In this document: positions 9,611 to 18,450 of the stretch, piece by piece | Layout of the letters: each line of letters opens with the position of its first letter | Position numbering within the stretch: the stretch's first letter is position 1 | DNA from: Chara braunii | Taxonomy: Eukaryota; Streptophyta; Charophyceae; Charales; Characeae | Length of the DNA: 22,030 nucleotides | NCBI GenBank assembly: GCA_003427395.1 | Contig: BFEA01000262.1 | Coordinates: 593,243-615,272 of the forward strand | Reading direction: 5' to 3' | Translations under genes and position numbers: made by a program | The notes under the pieces: model-generated | Database searches by the model: none | What the model saw: only the letters and a program-made list of their open reading frames with translations | What the model was told of the DNA's origin: nothing

Positions 9611-10004
9611 TCCTCGTGGCACGTTCGAACACGTGGGTCAACAATCGGCGACGGAAGTTGGCTCCGCCGAATGGAATAGTCCCGACTTGGCAATAATATG
9701 GAACGATCGCCACTTCTTCCCAGGCTGCAGCCTCGCTTCTGCACAGTTGCGAGATGAACCTCTTAATCTCGCAAAAGGTCATCAACGGGTTCTTTGAATA
9801 GAAGGACCTTGCCAACTGCTCGACCATTCTTGCCAACTGCCCAATCACGCTTGCCGGCCCCCTCAAGGCAACGACGGACGGGGCACTCCAGTGACCTGAC
9901 TCGTTGGGAACAACTTCCACTTTGCCCCCAGTCAGCACAACCACACGGCAATCGGTCATCCCGATATCTATTGCAATGCGCGACGATTCAACCGCACCAC
10001 CCAT
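9605..10004 (-). pseudogene. HSP70: HSP70-family relic B (N-terminal ATPase fragment)
   Basis: HSP70 proteins are ATP-driven chaperones with an N-terminal actin-fold ATPase domain and a C-terminal substrate-binding domain and lid. This minus-strand frame starts MGGAVESSRIAIDIGMTD, matching the phosphate-1 strand (family: IGIDLGTT) with the Thr residues degraded. It continues through VVPNESGHWSAPSVVALRG (family: N-x-x-G-x-x-x-x-PS-x-VAF) and NPLMTFCEIKRFIS (family: NPxNTVFDAKRLIG). It then jumps to GTIPFGGANFRRRLLTHVFE, the GDTHLGGEDFDNRLVNHF region. About 110-130 residues of the ATPase domain are therefore missing internally. An insertion of 21-bp imperfect repeats (CTTGCCAACTG, near 9808 and 9829) lengthens the region before NP. 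Homology ends at about 9605, where the 480-bp repeat begins. The frame is open throughout, but the protein could not fold as an HSP70 ATPase. Confidence 0.82.
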
Positions 10005-10094
10005 AAGTCTCAGGCTTCTCGCCGCCCTGTTGCTAGGTCCAGCCATATCCTGCTCAAGGATACAAACACCACTGTTGGCAATTCCTTGTGGAGA

Positions 10095-11290
10095 TGACTG
10101 CGGCCACATCGCCATCTGACATCCCAGTCTCCTCCTAACGGACACTCTCTCCTCGGCAACATCCTACTTCAGATACTCCTCTAGTTCGCTCTTTGTTCGT
10201 GCTATCTGCGGCTGTGATAATGCTTCTCCCCTTTCCGGCCGGATGTCTAAGTAGCGCGTTGATTCATTGCAGCCTGAAGCCCGAGCCTTTGCGGTGAGCT
10301 GGCCCATCTCGTTCTTCTTGATCGTGATTTCGACAACTTTTGTTCCCTGCGGCACAAGTGGGAAACCCTGCAGAACGAACGTTCCCACATGTCGGCTCCT
10401 GCGATCGAAAATGCGCTCGAACTCGCACAGGCGAAACTCCATGTTGCTCTGTTCATTTCGACTTACCCTGACCGTGAACCTTCCTGAAGCCGGTCGAGTC
10501 TGTCCTTTGGATATGAATTCGCGCATCATGCCCTTGTTCTCACTTACTCCAATGCTCAACGAAATCGTATCCGTCGCGGTCGCCAGCTCCATCCCCTCGT
10601 ACTCGGATGGAACCACCTTCTCGTTGACGACCCTATGCGCGCCTTGGATGATGGCCCCATAGCCAACGGCTTTCTCAGGATCCATATTGTCGCTGGGTCG
10701 CCTGCTCAAATGCGAACCCAACATCTCTTCGAGCCTCGGCATTCTCGACGGTTCACCGACCATTACAATGTCGGAAACTTTATTTTTTCGAACCCCAGCG
10801 ATTCGGTCAAATAGATCCCTGGTCAGCTCCTCGAACTTGCTGCGCCTAATTTCTATTCCAAATTCGATCGAGCATACATCAAATGGTTTACTGTGCTGCA
10901 TGGAGAGCCTCTCCATAGCGTGGTTGCACATGTGCTCAAACGATTGATGCGTCCAGGGATCGGTCTCGATCCTCGTCCGAGGATCCTTCCTCGTGGCACA
11001 ATTGCACACGTGGGTCAACAATTAGCGACGAAAGTTAGCTCGCTGCGATGAATAGTCCCCTCTGAGGCTTTGACTTCGTAATTCTTGTCACCGTTGAAGA
11101 TTACCAGACTTACGCTCAATGTCCTACCTCCCATATCAAACACCAACACCACCTTTAGCCAGTCCTCAGAGTCTGCGATTCTTTGACGCTATGAATACGC
11201 CCGAACTGCCGCCGCTGGTTCATTCATTAGCTCCATCACATTCAATCCCGCTGTTGGGGCAGAAACCCTAACAAGGCTATCTTCATGGTA
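10095..11290 (-). pseudogene. HSP70: HSP70-family relic A (second half of ATPase domain, substrate-binding domain, start of lid)
   Basis: On the minus strand it opens with SAPTAGLNVMELMNEPAAAV (family: TIAGLNVLRIINEPTAAAI). An in-frame TAG (11189-11191) follows, then VVLVFDMGGRTLSVSL, the phosphate-2 motif with the third Gly of GGG changed to Arg. A one-base deletion relative to relic B near GTI, and then a TAA (11022-11024) where B has CGA, break the frame before LLTHV. From 11021 to 10167 there are 285 open codons: the ACERAKR-type helix, SKFEELTRDLF, DIVMVGEPSRMP (family: LVGGSTRIP, Gly to Glu), DPEKAVGYGAIIQGA, then the beta-sandwich substrate-binding domain (TDTISLSIGV to GTKVVEITIKKNEMGQLTAKA). 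A TAG at 10164-10166 interrupts the lid, but the same frame continues DVAEERVSVRRRL, aligning with the family's EVQRERVSAKNAL. It lies head-to-tail with relic B, in one frame. Homology is clear; function is unlikely. Confidence 0.87.
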
Positions 11291-11344
11291 ATCTGAATGT
11301 CGGACGATGTTCGATTTTGGTACAGTTGCTCGAACCTGACCTAC

Positions 11345-11984
11345 TATGACCAAAAGGCTAATTTTTTGAAAAATGTTTGCTGACATCAGGAAACAGTAGG
11401 TGATGACTAGCAGTGTGATCGGCCACCTATCGCGTTTGGCGAGACCGCAAGGAGGCGCGGGCATTAAGGATGTTGATCTCGAGCCTATCCCACTAAAAAT
11501 ACAGACAGTCGCGCGATTCAGAGCCTACGGGCCTAATAGGGATCGTTGTCCGAGGGCTAAAACCACGACGGCAGCCGAGAGGCCCAGCAGCTTGCTCTAC
11601 TAAGAGTTGGAGACCATCGCGGTTGACGCAGACGGCCAGCCAAGGGCCGGGCATGGCGGAGCTAGGCCTGTAAAGGCCATGGGCAGGCGGCCACTGGATG
11701 GGAACTCTTCATATAGAAGAGTTACGCCTGCCCCTATCGTAGTGAGAATTAGCCCAGTGGGTAAACACATCAGACCGCCATGGTTCAGACGTGGGGAACG
11801 AATCCGATGGTATTGTATTGGTGCTAGCTCCTTTTCAGGAACGGTGCTGAGGGTCAGAAACATACCTAGAGCGGTCAAATTTCGGTCGCACGATCTTCGA
11901 GATTGCGCAGTTGAAATTCGCCGTGCGAATCTGTACTAGCCCTGTGTAAGGATGACACACATAAATCGATTAAAAAAAAAAAGT
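11345..11984. other. Unassigned stretch upstream of HSP70 relic A
   Basis: The missing N-terminal part of relic A is not recognisable here, though weak similarity (a Tyr-x-x-Asp-Ser string) may reach about 11310. A 110-codon plus frame at 11607-11939 matches no family I know. A small perfect inverted repeat, ACTCTTC/GAAGAGT, lies near 11704-11722. Confidence 0.35.
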
Positions 11985-12066
11985 TGAATCCATATAGATT
12001 CGAACCTAGGTCAGACTTTCTATAGCTCGTGACTGAGAAGCCACGAGGCTGAAATGACTACTTGGC

Positions 12067-12670
12067 CCATAAAAAAAAAAAAAAACAGGAAAAAAAAACC
12101 CTTAAACTAGAACGTGGAGCACCAGATGGCGCATTGACAACTAACGGGGACTTAGAGTCTCCATGAACGAACAGCAGGTGCCCGTTGAAAACGGGCAGCC
12201 GTTCTGATATTTTTTTATTTTCCCTTTTTTATTTTTGTTCCTTCTATACTCTTCTCTCAACTTTTGTTTCTTTACCTTCCATTACCTACTCCTAAGACTA
12301 TCTAGAGGGGACCCCTGCAAGCATAGTTTTCCTCTCTCTGTGAAGGGGAGATTTCATGTTGCCCCTTGCCCCTAATGGTTAGGGTATAGGGTTGGGGCCG
12401 CCAGTGGGGGTCTGGCTAACACAAAGACCGAGACCTACCAGTAGCTGTGCCTCCCTTTCTCATCGTCCCCCACCCTTCATCGAGTAGCCGTTATGATATT
12501 CAAGGTGGGTTGTTGTTTTTTTAGATTATTTTTTAGATGTAGTTTTAAAGATTTCATTTTAGTTTTTTTTTTAATTCTTTTTTTTCTTCTCGCGCTACGG
12601 ACCATTGAAGTGCCCGTTTGTCGAAATGAATGGGCTGAACTTCCTACCTTGCAAACCAACTTCATGCTAT
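12067..12670. other. Unassigned A/T-run-rich stretch
   Basis: No gene. A perfect hairpin TGCCCGTT-GAA-AACGGGCA lies near 12179-12198. T-rich runs lie at 12208-12240 and 12510-12590. Confidence 0.45.
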
Positions 12671-12674
12671 TTTC

Positions 12675-12735
12675 ATCGATGGGATGAGCAAAATCGGATG
12701 AACCTACTGCTAGAACATGGAACTATATGCCACTA
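12675..12735 (+). repeat. Direct repeat flanking a microsatellite, left copy
   Basis: CATCGATGGGATGAGCAAAA and the following bases through GCTAGAACATG recur with few changes at 12898-12958. The pair brackets the GT/N/GA tract. Confidence 0.85.
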
Positions 12736-12749
12736 CGTGTGCTTGCGTG

Positions 12750-12751
<2 letters not shown>

Positions 12752-12799
<48 letters not shown>

Positions 12800-12800
12800 N

Positions 12801-12867
<67 letters not shown>
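12752..12867. repeat. (GT)n - N - (GA)n microsatellite with assembly gap
   Basis: 48 bases of GT repeat, one N at 12800, then about 67 bases of GA repeat. The N marks an unresolved join, so neither the lengths nor the direct GT/GA junction can be trusted. Confidence 0.95.
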
Positions 12868-12868
<1 letters not shown>

Positions 12869-12897
12869 AACCTGGCGGTTGGCCTCACACTTCTTTT

Positions 12898-12958
12898 ATC
12901 GATAGGATGAGCAAAATCGAATGAACCTACCGCTAGAACATGAAAGTATACCCTACCA
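12898..12958 (+). repeat. Direct repeat flanking a microsatellite, right copy
   Basis: The second copy of the 12675-12735 segment (ATCGATAGGATGAGCAAAAT and on). The offset is about 223 bases. Confidence 0.85.
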
Positions 12959-13107
12959 CAAAGTTTTTCCCTCACTTGGGTTCAGGAAACTGCGCCTGTT
13001 CATTTGGAGAAACGGGCAACAGACACAACATGAGGAAAGTGTTTTTTGTTTTTTTGTTACATTCTTTTTAGATTGTTTTTAGATTTTTTAAATTGTTATT
13101 TTTCTCT

Positions 13108-13521
13108 TCTGTTAGATTCCCCCCCTTTCGTCGTAGTGCAATTGGTTGCGCCCGTTTGTTTTAGAAAACCGGCTGCAACACTCAACGGCGCGCCCGAACC
13201 TGGCGTTGTTGGCGCCCGGGTACGGGCGCCTATCGTTCCTTCTGCATTTCAGGACTTGAAGCTAGTGGTGTCGAAAAAGTTGCCACAGAGGTGACTGGCT
13301 TGTGGCAGCCAAACGTTCATAGTGACATTGCTTTTTGATCCTTCGATGTCGTTGAGGTCATCGTCCATGCCCGTTCGTTGCTAAGCAAGGGGCTGTCCCC
13401 TCACGAGGCAAACGAGGGGTTAGAGGGGGGGAAAAAAAAAGGAAAAAGAAAAGGAAAAAGAAAAGGAGGGGAAGAAAAAAAAAACGGCCGGTTATGTGGG
13501 CGCAGCCGTGGTTAGGTGGGT

Positions 13522-13562
<41 letters not shown>

Positions 13563-13588
13563 AACTGCGGCTGTTCGTATTTTGAACA
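13108..13588 (+). repeat. 480-bp dispersed repeat, copy 2
   Basis: Homologous end to end with 9131-9610: TCTGTTAGATT plus C-run start, GGACTTGAAGCTAGTGGT, TTCGTTGCTAAGCAAGGGG, purine-rich segment, and a GAACA end. This copy lacks about 17 bases present in copy 1 after TTCGATGTCG and carries poly(G) at 13522-13561. The end signature AACTGCGCCTGTTC also occurs alone at about 12988-13001, just upstream, suggesting an older nested or tandem copy. Confidence 0.85.
13522..13561. repeat. Poly(G) tract of 40
   Basis: A pure G run inside repeat copy 2, where copy 1 has GT-rich sequence. It is long for a genomic homopolymer, so the length is suspect. Confidence 0.9.
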
Positions 13589-14100
13589 GGCTGCAACATT
13601 TTGGCTAGGTACAACTATTCTCTGAAGCATGTGGTATGGGGAAAAGGTCGGATGCTTCAAAGGTTGAAAGACCTTGGTTCCTCTAGGGGAACATGAAGGA
13701 TTTTGACCCTTGATCGTGAGCTCGGATCAAGGGTCCAACCCAACTACGTTTTTTTTACAGTGGGGCAAATAGTTGCCCACAGTCCTTCAAGTGGCTACTA
13801 AAGTCAGCATTCCACCCAGCAGCCTTACAATTGTGGCAGTGCTACTAGGATGTTCACTTGAACGCTGGTTGGGTGTTGCTAGAGGGGAGAGGTTGCAAGT
13901 GGAGTGGTGGTCTGTTGGGTGGAGGTGCTGGAGGTCCGCATGAGCACTAAAGGAGGAGGGCAACCATATCTGAGGGTAGGAGTTCATTGCCCCACCTCTG
14001 TGTTGGTGTCGCGGCCGATGGGTTGCGTTACGTTATTTTTGTTGGGGTTATGCTGTCCGGTTGGCGGCACGTCCGCGACACTATTATGAGGGGAAATGCT
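13589..14100. other. Unassigned stretch with one perfect inverted repeat
   Basis: At 13705-13735 GACCCTTGATC and GATCAAGGGTC form a perfect 11-bp stem with a 9-base loop. No gene is seen. Confidence 0.5.
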
Positions 14101-14340
14101 GCCGATTTTTTGCATCACGGTGGAGCCGTTTTGTTTTTGTGTATGATCTGGCGATGGTGCTTCTAGACAACCATCGTATACGTTTTGACGATGCCGCGAG
14201 CGACAATTCCGCTTTTATGTTTTTTTAGGTGTGCGGCAGTGGTGGACCATTTTGGTTTGATCCGACGATAGTATGAGCGCTGACGTACATTTGAGATCAC
14301 GCGGTATTGGTGGACCAGCGGTTCGAAGAGAGTGCAGAGT
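14101..14340 (+). repeat. Imperfect tandem motif region
   Basis: Roughly repeated blocks of the form GGTGGACC(A/G)TTTTG...TGATC(C/T)GACGATAGT occur near 14120, 14240 and 14310, with much divergence. They look like an old tandem repeat. No coding frame. Confidence 0.4.
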
Positions 14341-14479
14341 GAATGCACATAGCGGTGGCTATTAGAGCTGCGACACGTGCGGTTTCTGCCGAAGACCACC
14401 TTTATTTTTTTTGCGGCGTGGTGCGAGCGGTTTCGATATTGGCGTTATCCAGTGTTATGGGCGATGATATGGGCCCACC

Positions 14480-14830
14480 TGGAACCATTTTGGGATCAAT
14501 TGGGACCAACTTGAGGGTCGAGATTTTTTTGGCATGGGTGGTTGTGGTGGTTGTTTAAAGCGGAAGCGGTGATTGGAAGAGGTTTGGACTGAGGGTAATT
14601 TGGGACAACTCTTGAGAGTTGTCGTGTGTTTGAACAACCAGGGACGTTGGGACCGGTCTAAGCAGGGATCAGTTTGGGACATTGGGACCACGTGAAAACT
14701 CATTGTGGGAACACCCACCTGGAGGGTTATCTCGGATGAGTTTTTTTGTGGCCCAACCTCTGCTCGTTTGAATACTTGAGAAAAGACGTGAACCACCTTT
14801 TAAAGGTCACAACTCGTTGAGTTGTACGGC
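14480..14830. other. GGGAC-motif array with hairpins
   Basis: GGGAC or GGGAT recurs many times on the plus strand in about 240 bases, often as TTGGGACC. Two perfect hairpins lie in or beside it: GACAACTC-TTGA-GAGTTGTC at 14604-14623 and CAACTC-GTT-GAGTTG at 14810-14824. Their function is unknown. Confidence 0.5.
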
Positions 14831-16219
14831 GGTCATTTTCGTTTGATTGGAGTATTACTTGACTTTCTTGAGTGAGTCAATTTCAAAATTTCACTCAAGG
14901 TCCACTTAGACTTCCCTAGACACCTGTGTGAACCACACTTTGCTTGACCCTGCTTGTTTTGAATGCTTGCGCGAGTCATGCATGTGAATGCAAAAGTCAG
15001 ACTTGTGTATGGGGTTGGATTGATTTCTTTTGAACTTGGTTGTTTTGCTCTGAGTGCAAGTAGGTAGAGAGATGTTTGGAAATACTATTGATTATGCCTA
15101 TTCGAGATGAAAAAAAAGACTGTCCCCTTTCTATCTTTCACATGTTTGCATGACAAAAGTATCTGAATTTAGAGTGAATAATTTCAACGAGTACTGTAAA
15201 GAAAAACCTCGTGAATATAGTGAAGATGAAGTCAATCGGACTTAGTATTTCCCCCAGGATTGACTCTTTCTATCATAAATGACCTTATCTACCTATACCT
15301 GTCCAAATGATTCTCATTTTATATCTCCTTTGATTTTTTTTCGTCTAAGTTACCTTGAACTTATGAAAAATGAGAATAACGGGAAGTTACACGCAGTGGA
15401 CACATTTTTTTTTTTTTAGGAAGCATCTGGGCTGGGGTTCGTTGCTTCAGGAGTCGGCCTTGTTATCGACCCAGAGTGGATCGTTCTACGGGGGGGTACT
15501 CTGCCGATTCGAGGGAGATGGCCCAACTTATGAGATCCGAGCTTTGTGCTCGTGCGAGGAGGAGGAGTACCCTATATCACTTCCGAAGGGGAGAGATATG
15601 CAATACTTCAAGTAGTGCACTTGATCAAGAATCATCCACAAAATAGCTTGTCGTCCGAGAAAATTGAGAATGTATGAGGACAGGTGTGCGCGCCTAATCT
15701 TAGGTCAACGGTAGGGTGAAATGAATGACTTTGGCAGCACATCTCATCAAGTCAAAACTGAGGCAGTCCAACTACCTTGTCGGTTGCATCAAGGTTATTA
15801 TCGAAGTCAACTCCTTGTTAGCGGCTGTATGATTTTTTTTATGGAGTTTGAACCGAGGTGGTCGGGTTTTATTTTAAACTTGTGTTATTGGATGTATCAT
15901 ATGATGGTTTAGATTGTTTCAGTTATCATTTCAAATTGGATATACCCTCCTGTCGACTACGGTGATTCCTTTTGATGTAATTATGTATAGTTATTATAAT
16001 TTTCTTTTGACTGTGTGTCAAAGGGACTACGATTAATGTTGGGGTTCATGCTTGGTTGAGACAATCCTAGTTGACCGACGCCTGCTTCGTATTAAGAAAA
16101 TGAGCGCCTTAAGGAACGGACGACGCTCAGGTACACTTGGCGTTAGCCAAGCGTATCTATACCACAACGAACGAGCAAACACCTTGTGTTGATCTACCTC
16201 TGCAATTGCATATAAAAAG
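14831..16219. other. Unassigned A/T-rich stretch
   Basis: A hairpin CTTGAGTGA/TCACTCAAG spans 14867-14899. Plus-strand frames at 15370-15615 (81 codons, with a CEEEEYP string) and 15721-15912 are open, but I cannot tie them to any family. No RNA gene is seen. Confidence 0.4.
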
Positions 16220-16224
16220 TTTTA

Positions 16225-17055
16225 CACGTGGGTCAGTAGCTCGGTAGGAATTCGCCACTAAGGGTGGTGACAGCCCTTTAGGGAAGATAAGTTGTGCCCC
16301 GCGGGAACTTATCCTGTCGTAAGGGACCGCGGGAAGTATAGTTGGCACACCCAGCTAGAGCGGCGAAGGGACGACGCAACTGTGCCCGTCTCGGCAGTTC
16401 GCGGAATTATTTTGTGTCATTTTCGAGTTGTCTCTGTTTTGTTTTGGTTTACTCCTGCGTGACATGGCCGGGAGGGCTCCCACACTATGCGAAAAAGGCG
16501 GGAGCCGATGCATTCGACACCGCCATCTCCCCGTTCGCCTCATCGATTCTATTTGCAAGTGATCAAAATAAGTGGGTACAATTATCACCGCATCCCTGAT
16601 AGTCGGTCGTGTGCCATTTCGATTCCCTACAAGTGTCTCCATGAGCCATCTGATATGTAGTAGCAAGCACGCCACAATCTCCTCGGGCGTGAATTCCCGG
16701 TCCCTCTTTGGGCAGCATACCAGCACTCCATTGTCCAACCCGACCTTGATGTGAAATGATGAAAGCCTTTTCCTCCACAACTTCACTACAGGGTCGGTGT
16801 ATTTTCGGCCAATTAGACACTTCATGGAGTACAAATCTTCGTTCGGCATTCTCCAATTGAACACCGCCACTACATCACTAATCTTGATGCGGTAACATAG
16901 GTCATGGGAATTTGCTCTTTCGGCATACTGGGCGCAACGAGCTCGACCATGACTTCGCTTTTATTTAACAACGCACCGACATAGAAGGTGGTCGACCCCA
17001 TATCTACTCCTATGGGTATGCATTCTGCCTCACCTCCGCTCTTTGGTGTCACCAT
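16225..17055 (-). pseudogene. HSP70: HSP70-family relic C (N-terminal ATPase domain)
   Basis: The minus-strand ATG at 17055 opens a frame with PIGVDMGSTTFYVGALLNKS (family: IGIDLGTTYSCVGV), so the phosphate-1 Asp and Gly-Ser-Thr-Thr are kept. It continues to QIPMTYV (family: TPSYVAF). A frameshift near 16890 moves to ISDVVAVFNWRMPNEDLYSM and KCLIGRKYTDPVV (family: DAKRLIGRRFDDPVV), FTPEEIVACLLLHI (family: PEEISSMVLTKM) and DAVIIVPTYFDHLQIESM (family: NAVVTVPAYFNDSQRQAT). A second shift near 16530 leads to RLFRIVWEPSRPCHAG (family: VLRIINEPTAAAIAYG). Homology fades through stops and is last seen as ELLTHV near 16225-16240. The gene has no C-terminal half nearby. It has its own NEP-region, so it is a separate copy and not the 5' exon of relic A. 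Confidence 0.85.
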
Positions 17056-17377
17056 ATCTAACTAAGCCTTCCTACTACTGACTTCCTCCTGTTCTAGGAC
17101 CTCCCCACTTACTACCACCCGCTATACCTGTCTATGAGTACGATAATAAGATTTCAAGTCTTAGGATGTCTCCGATGCCCATGACAAGATTCCTCTAAGA
17201 AGAAACAATAGACACGAGACATACAAACCACCAACTCAGCCTGTCTCCTCTCAAATGCAAAATAGACAACACAGGGAAAGGTAGCTAACTTTCGCATGGA
17301 GTCAGATGCAAGTTGTTGCAGGGCCATAAGCGAGACCGGTAAAAGCATAGCTTTGTATGTCACAAACAAAAGCAAAC

Positions 17378-17379
<2 letters not shown>
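17056..17379. other. Unassigned stretch
   Basis: No promoter or gene is visible upstream of relic C. The stretch runs into the GA microsatellite. Confidence 0.35.

Positions 17380-17429
<50 letters not shown>
17380..17429. repeat. (GA)n microsatellite, first copy
   Basis: A GA repeat followed by AGCTATCTCAGAGCATGTAT (within 17430-17450). The same tract and flank reappear at 17674-17757 after the adapter and the duplicated segment, so one of the two is an assembly duplicate. Confidence 0.95.
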
Positions 17430-17431
<2 letters not shown>

Positions 17432-17453
17432 CTATCTCAGAGCATGTATCGAG

Positions 17454-17488
17454 TCTCTTATACACATCTAGATGTGTATAAGAGACAG
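17454..17488. other. Nextera/Tn5 mate-pair junction adapter (assembly artefact)
   Basis: The right half (17470-17488) is AGATGTGTATAAGAGACAG, the 19-bp Tn5 mosaic end used in Nextera libraries. The left half is its reverse complement, lacking the first three bases. Two mosaic ends back-to-back are the circularisation junction of a Nextera mate-pair library. It is not genomic. Frames across it give the well-known spurious peptide SYTHLDVYKRQ. Confidence 0.97.
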
Positions 17489-17672
17489 GACAAACAGCCA
17501 TCGCCAATAGACGAGATAACAGCAAGTCATGCCATAAGCGCTGCTAGTCGAAACCTGCTGAAAAAGATCTAAGAAGTACATACATACAGTGCAGTGAACC
17601 ATCAGTGGAAACATAAGAAAGGATGCGAAACGAGGTTATGACTCTGTGACTTCCAACGAGTTGTGGGGCGAC
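17489..17672. repeat. Chimeric copy of 2394-2577 (artefact)
   Basis: 184 bases identical to 2394-2577, in the same orientation, starting at the adapter's last base and ending at an N (17673). It is best explained as the other end of a circularised mate-pair fragment used during gap filling. Confidence 0.93.
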
Positions 17673-17673
17673 N

Positions 17674-17736
<63 letters not shown>

Positions 17737-17757
17737 CTATCTCAGAGCATGTATCGA
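17674..17757. repeat. (GA)n microsatellite and flank, second copy
   Basis: A GA run to about 17735, then the same flank as 17430-17453, but here continuing GGCAAGAGCC into unique sequence. This is the copy continuous with the real locus on its right. Confidence 0.9.
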
Positions 17758-18346
17758 GGCAAGAGCCCTTGCGAAGAGACTTTGGATTGCACTCTCGATC
17801 CGGTTATGCTATCATTCGTCAATGTCTCGTACGCCATTGATTGAGGAGCTTCTGGCCGTTCTCAGACTGAGAAAATGGCAAATGGCGCTCCGGTGAGAAG
17901 GACATTCGTGAATACCTGATTTGCTACCAGCCCAACGCAATGCCGAAGAGGAGACAAAGCGGATCAAAAGGAGAAAGAAAAGATAGATTGAAAAACGGTC
18001 TGTTACACGGAAGGAAAGGAGGGAAGAGAGGGGAGGAAGGTGTGAGAAGTTTGAGATCGACTTTCCCACCTACCTTAGCGAGTGGTAACTTCTGAAAGCT
18101 GTTGGCCCACTGATTGATAGCTATGGCTGCTAAGCAGTCTGTAAATAACGGATGATATGTTAAAGCGCGAGTGAAAACAGAGCTTACAATCACGTCGCCA
18201 ATGGTTGTGTCCTTAAAAACGGCACAGAAATAGAGGCTTCCTAGTACCTACCTCCTATGAGGAACTTCGCGAAACAGTATTTAAAGGACCGAGCAGGCAC
18301 CAGCGGGTAGGCACAGTGAGGCCACCTTGGCGCCGGACAACACAAA
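17758..18346. other. Unassigned stretch
   Basis: No gene recognised. A purine-rich plus strand (about 17940-18050) gives chance frames. Confidence 0.35.
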
Positions 18347-18450
18347 GGTGCCCACGACAGGTCTGCCACAGGTCAGCCATCTGGCGCCCACGACAGGTCT
18401 GACATCTAATCTTGGCGCCCACAACATGTCTATCATCTGGGCGGGCACAA
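18347..18450 (+). repeat. Imperfect minisatellite, period about 31-36
   Basis: GCCCACGACAGGTCTG at 18350-18365 recurs exactly at 18386-18401 and in degraded form at 18417-18432, each preceded by TGGCG or GGTG. The shrinking period suggests decay by small deletions. Confidence 0.75.

Noticed and set aside
11990-12066. Possible tRNA on the minus strand (GGTTCGAATCT box-B-like string and a CTCGTGG/TCACGAG stem)
   Set aside because: The central stem has 7 pairs with an 8-base loop, the T-stem fails to pair after the first two positions, and there is no acceptor stem. At most it is a decayed relic.
12605-12975. ORFs of alternating Val-Cys, Arg-Glu, Leu-Ser or Thr-His
   Set aside because: They are translations of GT and GA microsatellites across an N.
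10164-17055. One HSP70 gene with exons at 17055-16560 and 11290-10164 and a 5-kb intron
   Set aside because: Relic C continues past the proposed donor into its own WEPSRP (NEP-region) and LLTHV segments, which relic A also has. They are therefore separate copies. Frameshifts also break both.
17154-17572. Open frames containing SYTHLDVYKRQ
   Set aside because: This peptide is the translation of the Nextera adapter junction, not a protein.
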